Below are positions 29,555 to 37,150 of a stretch of 64,000 nucleotides of DNA, in pieces (the first letter of the stretch is position 1; each line of letters begins with the position of its first letter). The translations under genes were made by a program, and so were the position numbers. Source of the DNA: CAVQBP01 sp963782475 (lineage in GTDB: Bacteria; Bacteroidota; Ignavibacteria; Ignavibacteriales; Ignavibacteriaceae); the NCBI GenBank assembly GCA_963782475.1, contig CAWAJW010000005.1, positions 124,001 through 188,000 of the forward strand. Direction: 5' to 3'. The notes below the pieces were generated by a model that searched no databases, was not told where the DNA came from, and worked only from the letters and a program-made list of their open reading frames with translations.

Positions 29555-29953
29555 ATGACTGACAATAAAGAAACATTGGATGTAAAAGAGCAGGAGAATG
29601 TCTCTCTTGAAGATATTTTCGAGAAGGAAGCGGTTTATGCTCCCTTTGTAAACATTTATGAAACTAACGACGATTTTGTTCTTGTAGCAAATATGCCGGG
29701 CGTTTCAAAAGATGATGTTAAGCTGAAACTTGAAGAGGGAGCTCTATCTATATTCGGTAAAATAAATTATGATGAAGCAGTTAATAGAAAATATATTTTA
29801 AATGAAGCCGGTGTTGGTAATTACTACAGGAAATTTAAAATTTCCAACAGCATTGATGAATCAAAAATAGATGCCAAATATGAAAACGGACAGTTATTAG
29901 TATCATTACCGAAACATGATAGAATAAAACCGAGATCCATTAACGTTAAATAA
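29555..29953 (+). CDS. Hsp20-family small heat-shock protein (second copy)
   Basis: This 132-residue intact frame has an alpha-crystallin domain: YAPFVNIYETNDDFVLVANMPGVSKDDVKLKLEEGALSIFGKI, then YYRKFKISNSIDESKIDAKYENGQLLVSLPK. It differs clearly from the Hsp20 upstream of dnaK, so it is a paralogue, not a recent duplication. It is preceded by AACGGAGAAATAAA and followed by a strong terminator. Proximity to dnaK suggests heat-shock co-regulation, and the intervening hairpin may set a different expression level. Confidence 0.92.
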   Translation: MTDNKETLDVKEQENVSLEDIFEKEAVYAPFVNIYETNDDFVLVANMPGVSKDDVKLKLEEGALSIFGKINYDEAVNRKYILNEAGVGNYYRKFKISNSIDESKIDAKYENGQLLVSLPKHDRIKPRSINVK

Positions 29954-29981
29954 TTATTCTTTTTAATTATTTGAGAAGATA

Positions 29982-30010
29982 AACCCCGTGTTATGCGGGG
30001 TTTTTTTTTA
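29982..30010 (+). terminator. Strong rho-independent terminator after hsp20
   Basis: AACCCCG (29982-29988) pairs with CGGGGTT (29996-30002) and runs into nine consecutive T residues. It closes the heat-shock cluster. Confidence 0.9.
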
Positions 30011-30085
30011 TACTGATAAATCTGGATTTGAAATAAAAATAATCTAAATATATTTGTTCTAATTTATAGTTTTATAAGCTTCCTT

Positions 30086-30120
30086 CGACCAATATGTCGT
30101 GAAATACGCCCTAATAGTCG
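30086..30120 (+). promoter_or_regulatory. Tandem dyad activator site (UAS copy A)
   Basis: CGAC-N6-GTCG at 30086-30099 is a perfect dyad. A second, half-degenerate dyad CGCC-N6-GTCG follows at 30107-30120, 21 bases on, which places both on the same DNA face. The GTCG at 30117-30120 ends 49 bases before the GG of a sigma54-like promoter. The same arrangement occurs at 35242-35277. It is the probable binding site of the NtrC-type regulator encoded at 31759-33132 (inference). Confidence 0.7.
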
Positions 30121-30169
30121 CATTTCCAAATATCTAATAAAAATAATTGCTTCTATAAAGCAATTTTAC

Positions 30170-30183
30170 GGCACCCGATTTGA
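30170..30183 (+). promoter_or_regulatory. Sigma54-like promoter (copy A)
   Basis: GGCAC at 30170-30174, five bases, then TTGA at 30180-30183. The first G of the -24 element and the G of the -12 element are 12 bases apart, as required for sigma54, although the -12 element reads TTGA and not TTGC. It lies 22 bases before the ATG of the secreted-protein gene, so the leader would be very short. Confidence 0.65.
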
Positions 30184-30204
30184 TTAACTGCAACGGAGGA
30201 AAAT

Positions 30205-30510
30205 ATGAAACTATTATTAATCTTTATTATCTCTATATTTTATTATACCCAGGCCTATTCTGCTCCGCCTGACTCACTCAATACAAATCAAAAAAATAAT
30301 GTAATTGAAAAAACAAAAAAAGCCGGCGATAAAAAAGAAGAGAATTTCGGGAAAAGAAAAGGAAGGAAAGATGCCTTTATTGATAAAGACGGTGACGGCA
30401 TTTGTGACCAGCGGGTTAAAGGGATGAGCTTTGAAAATGCCCAGAGAAGACACATGAAGAGAAACCAGGGGGGTAAAAAGGGGAATGGGGATCAGAATGG
30501 AAAGCAATAA
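30205..30510 (+). CDS. Small secreted DxDGDGxCD protein (copy A)
   Basis: This 101-residue frame has a signal peptide (MKLLLIFIISIFYYTQAYSA) and a strongly basic mature part. It carries one EF-hand/type III-repeat-like calcium loop, AFIDKDGDGICDQ (about residues 57-70). The remainder is Lys/Gly/Asn-rich, and a single cysteine sits within the loop. A related protein with the same AF-D-GDGICD core is encoded at 35389-35815. A GGAGG ribosome site precedes the ATG. Promoter evidence places it under the sigma54 two-component system next door. I do not recognise a named family; divalent-metal binding in the periplasm is an inference from the loop. Confidence 0.7.
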   Translation: MKLLLIFIISIFYYTQAYSAPPDSLNTNQKNNVIEKTKKAGDKKEENFGKRKGRKDAFIDKDGDGICDQRVKGMSFENAQRRHMKRNQGGKKGNGDQNGKQ

Positions 30511-31611
30511 AGATAAAATCCTTAATACATCTTTTTTCATACCGTTAGTTTTAATTTTGTTATTTTCTCAGATTTCTTTTGCACAGGTATCTTTTGAGAC
30601 TTATATTGAAAATTATTATGATGATAATATTTATAACAACAGCTATAAAGTTGAGGATTTTATAAATAGCTTCTTTTAAATTCCGCTTACAATTTTGAAA
30701 GTGATTTTAATAATCTTCAGTTTTATTATATGGGAAACGTAAGTTATTATCAAAAAAATATATTCAAAACATCCAATTCCCATAAAATTGGGGCCGTTAA
30801 CACATACCTTTTTTCAGAAGATAGTAATCCAATGAATATCGGAATCAATTATTCATGGAGAAACAACAGGGAAGACTTTGTTATTTTCGATTTCAGCCAG
30901 GTTTCTGCTTATGCAAATTACAGGCAGACTATTGCAGGAAACAGTTATATCTTATTAGGATATATTTTAAATAAAAATGATTACAGGAATTTTGATATTT
31001 TTTCCCATTACGAGCATAAATCATTTATCACGGGAATTATTTCTTTTGAAACCGAAACAACCATGACGCTGGGTATAAAATATAATTTAAAAAAATACAT
31101 CGAAAATATTCCCGGTTCTTCCAATGCAAATACAAGTTCTCAGCTTGGTTTTTCGGCTAATATTTCTCAGTCAATTGATGATTATACAGGAATCAACGGT
31201 TACGCACTTTTCAAAAATAATTTATCTGATGGGACACGATATGTAAATTCCAATGATTTTATTTTTTATGAAGAAGAAATCTTTAATGATTTATATTCAA
31301 ACGATGGGTATGATTTTGGGATTTCCTTAGTCAGATATTTATCCGGCTCCATTTTAACAAAAGCTGAATTTACCTATTCGAAAAAGAATTTTTCTAATAT
31401 TCCTGTCCCCGATGCAGAAGGGTACGATACTGATATTTTAAGAAAAGATGATCAAATTGCCGGTGCTTTAGCAATAGAATTTTATATAAATAGCTTAATC
31501 AGCGGAATGTCCCTTGAATTAAACTGGAATTATATACGGAATCTATCTAATGATTCATTTTATAATTATAATAATAATTTATTCTCTGTGGGATTAAATT
31601 GGGGATTATAA
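30497..31611 (+). CDS. Outer-membrane beta-barrel protein (frameshifted)
   Basis: The reconstructed protein is about 370 residues. Its start overlaps the end of the small secreted protein by 14 bases, indicating one operon. MESNKDKILN leads into a hydrophobic signal segment (IPLVLILLFSQISFAQ). The mature chain is a run of amphipathic strands with Tyr/Asn-rich turns (YIENYYDDNIYNNS, SYILLGYILNKNDYRNF, FGISLVRYLSGS) and ends FSVGLNWGL, a typical barrel C-terminus. One indel near 30675 splits it (INSF onward continues as LNSAYNFESDFNNLQFYY). It is probably regulated with copy A and could be a channel or a surface sensor partner. The family is not recognised. Confidence 0.68.
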
Positions 31612-31758
31612 TATTGAATACCCTTTCTGCCAAATTACAATTTTTATTAATAGTGGTCTGACCCCATCCCCTCAACCCCTCCAAAGGATATATTCCGGAG
31701 GAGGGATAATTTCATTAATTTATCCGTTTTAAAATTTTATTTGCCGGATATTAAAATG

Positions 31759-33132
31759 TCAATTCTTATTATTTATTCCGTACTTTTTTATTTTATACCG
31801 TAAATTCCTTTCTGTAATTCCCAGAAGCTTTCCTGCTTTTGTCTGGTTTCCGCTGCTATCATTTAATGCATCATAGATCAATCTTTTCTCGAGGCTTTCA
31901 ACTTGTTCAACTAAAGATCGATTACTCGTGTTTCCTGTCACTATTTCTTCTGTTTTAAATCCTCTTATATTCATCGGAAGATCATTTAAGGTAATAATGC
32001 TGCCTCTTGCTAATACTACGGATCTCTCAATAATATTTTCCAGCTCCCTTACATTTCCCGGGTAATTATATTTTAATAAAACATCCGCAGCCTCTTTACT
32101 AATTTCAAATTCGGGTTTATTGTTTTCTACAGAATATTTACGGATAAATAAATCGATCAAAGTCATGATGTCTTCTTTTCTTTCACGAAGCGGGGGAATA
32201 TTGATGGAAATAATATTTAACCTGTAAAATAGATCTTCCCTAAAATATCCTTCTCTTATTTTCTTTTCTAAATTTTGATTTGTTGCTGCAATAATCCGGA
32301 CATCAATATTAATTATTTCCGTGCTCCCAATCCTTTCAATCTGCTGTTCCTGCAATACTCTTAAAAGCTTGACCTGTGTTGCCGGGGATATATCGCCGAT
32401 TTCATCTAAAAATATAGTCCCTTTATCAGCTAGTTCAAACCTTCCTTTTCTTAGTTTTTCTGCCCCTGTAAAAGAGCCTTTTTCATGCCCGAACAATTCA
32501 CTTTCAAGCAGATTTTCTGATAAAGCAGGAATATTGACCGCTATGAAAGGTTTATCTTTTCTTGGACTTAAGAAATGAATTGCCTTTGCAAGGACTTCTT
32601 TACCAGTCCCGTTTTCTCCTGTTATAAGAATTGTTGCTTTACTCTCAGCGGCTCTGGATGATATGCTTAGTACATCTTTCATTTTAGGTGAATTAGAAAT
32701 AATGGAAGAAATTTTGTGCTTTTCTTTTAGCTGTTCTTTCAATAATTCATTCTCGGATTTCAGGCTCTTGTGCTCCAGTAAACGTTCGAGAATTAGATCA
32801 AGTTCTTCAAGATCCACCGGTTTTGAAATATAATCATAAGCCCCGTTTCTCATTACTTTTACAGCATCTTCCACTGTTCCGAAAGCCGTAACAATTATGA
32901 AATCTATTTCGGGGTTTATCTTCTTCACTTCTACAAGTACTTCCAGCCCGGTTTTATCGGGCATTTTAAAATCAGATATAATAATATCGATCAGAGTATT
33001 TTTAACTGTTTCTATCCCTTCATTCCCGGAGGATGCGGAATAAACCTTGGCTCCTTTCTTCTTAAGGTAACCGGCTAAAAGTTCAAGCTGATTTTTTTCA
33101 TCATCAATTACAAGTATATTAATGTTTTTCAT
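31759..33132 (-). CDS. Sigma54-dependent NtrC/ZraR-family response regulator
   Basis: This 457-residue intact frame has a receiver domain (acidic pocket DDE at 10-12, phospho-acceptor Asp54 in IIISDFKMP, Lys in DYISKPVDL). The AAA+ domain has Walker A TGENGTGKEVLAKAIH, the sigma54-contacting loop GHEKGSFTGAEK (a GSFTGA variant of GAFTGA), Walker B GTIFLDEIGD and the arginine-finger region FREDLFYRLN. The C-terminal Fis-type helix-turn-helix is DSSGNQTKAGKLLGITERNLRYKIKKYG. It activates sigma54 promoters from upstream dimer sites, and its likely targets are the two matching promoters that flank this gene pair. It overlaps the kinase gene by 14 bases. Confidence 0.93.
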   Translation of the reverse strand: MKNINILVIDDEKNQLELLAGYLKKKGAKVYSASSGNEGIETVKNTLIDIIISDFKMPDKTGLEVLVEVKKINPEIDFIIVTAFGTVEDAVKVMRNGAYDYISKPVDLEELDLILERLLEHKSLKSENELLKEQLKEKHKISSIISNSPKMKDVLSISSRAAESKATILITGENGTGKEVLAKAIHFLSPRKDKPFIAVNIPALSENLLESELFGHEKGSFTGAEKLRKGRFELADKGTIFLDEIGDISPATQVKLLRVLQEQQIERIGSTEIINIDVRIIAATNQNLEKKIREGYFREDLFYRLNIISINIPPLRERKEDIMTLIDLFIRKYSVENNKPEFEISKEAADVLLKYNYPGNVRELENIIERSVVLARGSIITLNDLPMNIRGFKTEEIVTGNTSNRSLVEQVESLEKRLIYDALNDSSGNQTKAGKLLGITERNLRYKIKKYGINNKN

Positions 33133-35152
33133 TTTGTGGGATTTTTATTTTAAAGATTGTGCCTTTCGGCGAATTGTCTTCTATTTCTATGGTACCATTG
33201 TGCTGTGAAATAATTTTCTGTGAAATACTTAACCCCAGGCCATTCCCGTCTTTCTTGGTTGAATAATATAAATCAAAAATCTTCTTTTTGTTCACCTCAT
33301 CAATCCCCGTTCCGTTATCTTCAATTTCAATAAGGAAAAAATTTTCCTCTAAATGATAGTTTAAATTTACAACCCCGTTTTCAGCAACCGCATCAAAAGC
33401 ATTTTGTATTATATTCATAAGTGATTGTTTTATCAGCTCAGGGTCTAAATTAATCAAAAATGAACTGTGATTCAGTAATACAAATTTTATTCGTTTGGAT
33501 TTTGCCTGATCGATAAATAATTGATAAACTTCTTCAAAAAAATTCCCGGTATTGATTTCTCTCTTTTGAAGTTCAAGAGGCTTTGCATAATTAAGAAATT
33601 GTGAGATGATCCTGTTAATCCTGGTAACTTCATCTTTCAAAACCTTTGTTATAACCTGATATTCATTATTATCTTTTATCGGTTCAAATTCCTTGTTTAA
33701 TCTTTGTGCAATCATTCCTATCGAGTTTATCGGGTTCCTGATTTCATGAGCTACACCGGAAGCAAGTCTTCCCATTGCGGAGAGCTTTTCGTTTCTTTCA
33801 GCTTGTTCCTCAAGCCTTTTCTGCCCGGTTAAATCTTTTATAACTACGGTATAATTTTCTGTTTCTTCGTTTTCTTTTTTATTCAATGATATACCGAAGG
33901 ATAAGTATTTCCCGGCATCACTTAATTCCACGGCTTTTTCAAGATACTTTACATCTTCCAATCCCGCTATTTCTGATTTAATGAAATGCAGTTTACCGTT
34001 TGCTATCCCGGAAAGATCTTTATTTATTATTTCCGATGCTTTTATTTTAAATAATTCCTCCGATTGTTTATTGAATAAAATAATTTTCATTTCTTTATTT
34101 AACACAACAACCGCGTCGCTCATGTTTTCGAGTACAGATCCGGTTAAAGTTTTAAATTTTTTAAATTCATTTGATACCGTTTTAAGGTTCTGGGAAACGA
34201 ATAAAATACTTAAAACTATAACTGCAATCATCGCAAGAATTAATGAAATTATTATTATTCTTCTATTCATCCTTGCTTCCACATTACGGACTTCGTTTAA
34301 CGACAATCCTACCCTGAAAAGTCCCAAGATATCACCTTCATATTCAAACCTTTTAACTATTTCGTATGTTTCCTTCCCGTTAAAATTAATAATCCGTGTA
34401 TATATTCTATTTGTATTCAATGCATTTGTTAAAAATTTATTATTCTTAATTGGATTTAAATTATCAACATTTTTACTTGCAGCAATAATTCCAGCCGTAT
34501 CCTGCAGAGCAATAAAATCAATACCTGTGTTGCCGGCAATATCCTGGATAATTTTTCCAATGCCGATCTTTTTTCTGAACTCTAAAAAATTTTTTGCATC
34601 AAGATTGATTACAATTGCCCCCATGTTTCGGGCTCTTGCAATTGCAACTGCGTATCGTTGTTCATCCGAGTGTTCAGCTTCTTTTAAACCGATTATCAGG
34701 GTATTTGTTTTACGGGAAAGTATCGGTTGAATTTCTTCAGACCTGTTCACAATTCCTTCCGGGTGCAAATGATTCCGCGTGGGCACGCGGTTAGAAAGAA
34801 CACGGTCTCCATTCTTATCAAAAATATTTATCCTGAAAAGATTATTAACCTGCCCGATTTCAATAAGCTTATTCTTAGAAAGAAGGTTCAAACTATCAAG
34901 GTTTCTAATTAGCCAGGCATTGTTAAACAAGCGTTCAATGATTAGATCTTCTATCTCATTACCAGAATTTAAAGTATTCACAGCACTAAGAGAAACAGTT
35001 CCTATTAATGATTCTGCATGCTCATTTAACAGATGAAAAACTTCTTCTTTGCTCTGCTTCAATTCAAAATATGCAGAAAAAACCATAATAATCCCGATAA
35101 TTATCGAGATTAAAATTATTATTCCCTGGTTCGATCTAAATATTTTTTTCAT
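33119..35152 (-). CDS. Membrane sensor histidine kinase, ZraS/NtrB-like
   Basis: This 677-residue intact frame begins with a membrane helix (GIIILISIIIGIIMVFSAYF) and a periplasmic sensor domain of about 270 residues with Cache-like character (INIFDKNGDRVLSNR, GIDFIALQDTAGIIAASKN). A second helix (IIIISLILAMIAVIVLSILFV) leads to a PAS domain (VLENMSDAVVVLNKEMKIILFNKQSE), HisKA with SGVAHEIRNP (phosphorylated His near residue 469), and an HATPase domain (N-box IIQNAFDAVAE, G1 DNGTGID, G2 GNGLGLSIS). It should phosphorylate the sigma54 regulator with which it overlaps. The signal is unknown. In the ZraSR system a similar arrangement reads periplasmic zinc and envelope stress. Confidence 0.93.
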   Translation of the reverse strand: MKKIFRSNQGIIILISIIIGIIMVFSAYFELKQSKEEVFHLLNEHAESLIGTVSLSAVNTLNSGNEIEDLIIERLFNNAWLIRNLDSLNLLSKNKLIEIGQVNNLFRINIFDKNGDRVLSNRVPTRNHLHPEGIVNRSEEIQPILSRKTNTLIIGLKEAEHSDEQRYAVAIARARNMGAIVINLDAKNFLEFRKKIGIGKIIQDIAGNTGIDFIALQDTAGIIAASKNVDNLNPIKNNKFLTNALNTNRIYTRIINFNGKETYEIVKRFEYEGDILGLFRVGLSLNEVRNVEARMNRRIIIISLILAMIAVIVLSILFVSQNLKTVSNEFKKFKTLTGSVLENMSDAVVVLNKEMKIILFNKQSEELFKIKASEIINKDLSGIANGKLHFIKSEIAGLEDVKYLEKAVELSDAGKYLSFGISLNKKENEETENYTVVIKDLTGQKRLEEQAERNEKLSAMGRLASGVAHEIRNPINSIGMIAQRLNKEFEPIKDNNEYQVITKVLKDEVTRINRIISQFLNYAKPLELQKREINTGNFFEEVYQLFIDQAKSKRIKFVLLNHSSFLINLDPELIKQSLMNIIQNAFDAVAENGVVNLNYHLEENFFLIEIEDNGTGIDEVNKKKIFDLYYSTKKDGNGLGLSISQKIISQHNGTIEIEDNSPKGTIFKIKIPQNEKH

Positions 35153-35241
35153 TTAGAAAATTTGTGAAAACCCTAATAGTTAATTTAACATTTCATTTGG
35201 TTTGATTCTCATTAATCGAGTAAGATTCCATATTTTTTTTT

Positions 35242-35277
35242 CGACAAAGAGGTCGGTTTTAAGCGTCCTTATAGTCG
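35242..35277 (+). promoter_or_regulatory. Tandem dyad activator site (UAS copy B)
   Basis: CGAC-N6-GTCG at 35242-35255, then CGTC-N6-GTCG at 35264-35277, 22 bases on. Aligned with copy A at 30086-30120 it shares TTCGAC-AA-A-GTCG and ATAGTCG at matching places. It ends 50 bases before the sigma54-like GG at 35328. It also lies about 90 bases upstream of the divergent kinase gene, so it might affect that gene too. Confidence 0.7.
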
Positions 35278-35327
35278 AGTATATTCAATTAACTCTCTTT
35301 AATATATCTATTTATAAATATTTAAAT

Positions 35328-35341
35328 GGCACATTGATTGA
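35328..35341 (+). promoter_or_regulatory. Sigma54-like promoter (copy B)
   Basis: GGCAC at 35328-35332 (preceded by T, giving TGGCAC), five bases, then TTGA at 35338-35341. Spacing is 12 bases from the first G to the -12 G. The ATG of the secreted protein is 48 bases further on. Confidence 0.68.
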
Positions 35342-35388
35342 CTATTAAGGAATGAGAAAAATTAATCAAAAACAAAAGGAGTTATAAG

Positions 35389-35815
35389 ATGAGACGAAGA
35401 AATTTATCCTTAATATTTTCGCTGGTTTTTTTACTTGGCGTTTTATTTTACATCCCTCGATGCAAATGCACAGACAAAAGGTAAAAAAAACGGTAAAGCA
35501 TTTGTTGATTTGAACGGAGACGGCATATGCGATAACTTCAAGGCTGGTTATGGCTTTGACGACGATGGTGACGGGATCCCAAATGGACAGGACCCCGACT
35601 ATGTTAAACCTAAGGACGGATCCGGGAAAAAATTTATGCAGGGTAAATTGAGTCAAAACAAATTAGGCAAGGGAGGCTTCGGACCCGGTGATGGTAATGG
35701 AAACAATGGAGTCGGACCAAGAGATGGAACTGGTTACGGCTCTGGTTCTGGTACCGGAACCTGTGATGGCACAGGTCCGAAAGGGAGGAGGGCTCAAAGT
35801 TCAGGTAATAAATAG
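35389..35815 (+). CDS. Small secreted DxDGDG repeat protein (copy B, frameshifted in signal peptide)
   Basis: About 141 residues after joining frames near 35440. The leader MRRRNLSLIFSLVFLLGV continues as FYFTSLDANAQTKGKKNG, an ordinary signal peptide. The mature protein has two consecutive calcium-type loops, AFVDLNGDGICDNF and GYGFDDDGDGIPNGQDPDYVKP. A Gly/Lys/Asn-rich tail with repeated G-DGTG turns (GPGDGNGNNG, GPRDGTGYGSGSGTGTCDGTG) follows. It is a paralogue of the protein at 30205-30510 and sits behind a matching sigma54-type promoter. AAAGGAG gives the ribosome site for ATG 35389. The tail is low-complexity and probably unstructured. The function is unknown; extracytoplasmic metal binding is a plausible inference. 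Confidence 0.72.
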
Positions 35816-35847
35816 CGGAGATCTTATTATCCGGCTTGCACTTAGCA

Positions 35848-35878
35848 GTATGCGGCACTATAAGCCGCATACTTTTTT
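35848..35878 (+). terminator. Strong rho-independent terminator
   Basis: GTATGCGGC (35848-35856) pairs perfectly with GCCGCATAC (35864-35872), followed by TTTTTT. It ends the copy B transcript 33 bases after its stop codon. Confidence 0.92.
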
Positions 35879-35990
35879 ATAACACTTCATATAATTCCCG
35901 CTATTTTAAATAAAGAATAATAAATAAATTAATTTTATTATTTCATTATTTAACTCCTTTAGCTATCTTTCTAACCAAAAATTCTCAGCT

Positions 35991-37079
35991 ATGGCAGATG
36001 CTTCAAAAAAGAGCAGGATTATATTCATAGATTTGATGCGAATGTTTGCTGTTCTGCAAATGGTTCAAGGGCATACTATTGATGCTTTATTATCAAATGA
36101 TTACAGGACATTTGAATCCCCTCTATTTACTGTTTGGTATTTTATGAGGGGGATGACGGCTCCCATATTCCTTTTTACGGCAGGTATAGTTTTTACTTAT
36201 CTTTTTAGATCAAACAACCAGACTTTTTTCAAAAATCCGCGAACTAAAAAAGGAGTAAAGAGATTCTTCCTTTTGGTCTTTTTAGGTTATCTATTACGTT
36301 TTCCTACTCCTTCACCTTTCAATTTTTCACATGTTTCTGCAGAACAGTGGCATGTTTTTTTTGCAGTTGATGTTCTGCAATCGATAGGGTTCGGAATTTT
36401 ATTCATAATGATTCTTGCATTTATTTCCGAAAAAACTAAAATAAATGACTACTTAATTTTTACTATTTCTGCAGCAATTATTTTTGGCCTTTTCCCTATT
36501 TTTGAAACTATTAAATGGGTTAATTTCCTACCTGTACCAATTGCAGGATACTTTTACTCCGGAACAGGTTCAATTTTCCCATTATTTCCATGGACAGGAT
36601 ATGTTGTTGGAGGAGCTGTTTTAGGCAGCTACCTTGCAAAACATCCTTTAGTATTTAAAACAAAAAAGTTCAGCCTATTATTACTAATATTTGGTACGGC
36701 ATTTATCGCTGCTGCAATGCTGATTAATATTTTCGGTTATGACTTTTTTAACGGGGCATGGATAGGTATGGTTTATACTATTTTATTAAGAGTAGGATTT
36801 GTATTAGCTTTAAATTCGGTAGTATCTTTTTTATGTTTGGAATTAAAAACTATACCCAAAATATTAATATTGATAGGGAGAAATACATTATTAATATATG
36901 TTGTACACCTTGTTATAATATACGGGAGTGCGTGGAATCGGGGTCTATATCAATATTTTGACAAAAGTCTTAATGCATGGAACTCTGCTGGTGTTGCAGC
37001 ATTAATGATTTTAGCAATGACTGGAATGGTCATTTTAATTAATAAACTGAAATTAAAGAACAAGCAACTGGTTACTTGA
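35991..37079 (+). CDS. Multi-pass membrane protein, DUF1624/HGSNAT-like acyltransferase family
   Basis: This 362-residue intact frame has about nine or ten membrane helices. The N-terminal motif RIIFIDLMRMFAVLQMVQGHTIDALL matches the heparan-alpha-glucosaminide N-acetyltransferase-like family, where Asp, Arg and the MxxGHT histidine form the conserved core. A second conserved region is FLFTAGIVFTYLF. Such proteins transfer acyl groups across the inner membrane to sugars of envelope polymers, but the bacterial substrates are mostly undefined. The gene stands between a strong terminator and ruvB with no obvious partner, so the substrate cannot be assigned. Confidence 0.78.
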   Translation: MADASKKSRIIFIDLMRMFAVLQMVQGHTIDALLSNDYRTFESPLFTVWYFMRGMTAPIFLFTAGIVFTYLFRSNNQTFFKNPRTKKGVKRFFLLVFLGYLLRFPTPSPFNFSHVSAEQWHVFFAVDVLQSIGFGILFIMILAFISEKTKINDYLIFTISAAIIFGLFPIFETIKWVNFLPVPIAGYFYSGTGSIFPLFPWTGYVVGGAVLGSYLAKHPLVFKTKKFSLLLLIFGTAFIAAAMLINIFGYDFFNGAWIGMVYTILLRVGFVLALNSVVSFLCLELKTIPKILILIGRNTLLIYVVHLVIIYGSAWNRGLYQYFDKSLNAWNSAGVAALMILAMTGMVILINKLKLKNKQLVT

Positions 37080-37150
37080 ATGAATGTCCCTTCCGCTTCA
37101 AACATTTGTTCAACGTTCAGAAGTAACCGGTAGATTAAAAGAAATATTAA

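Noticed and set aside
31676..31705. CCTCC/GGAGG hairpin between the barrel gene and the sigma54 regulator, considered as a bidirectional terminator
   Set aside because: The stem is only five pairs with a 14-base loop and there is no T-run on either side, so it is not supported as a terminator.
33981..34730. A long (249-codon) plus-strand frame opposite the sensor kinase
   Set aside because: It is a shadow of the kinase gene, whose motifs are fully conserved in the other strand; its composition is Ile/Leu/Phe-rich as expected of an antisense frame.
35153..35277. A minus-strand sigma54 promoter for the kinase-regulator pair
   Set aside because: No reverse-oriented -24/-12 element was found between the kinase start and the dyad sites, so autoregulation is not claimed.
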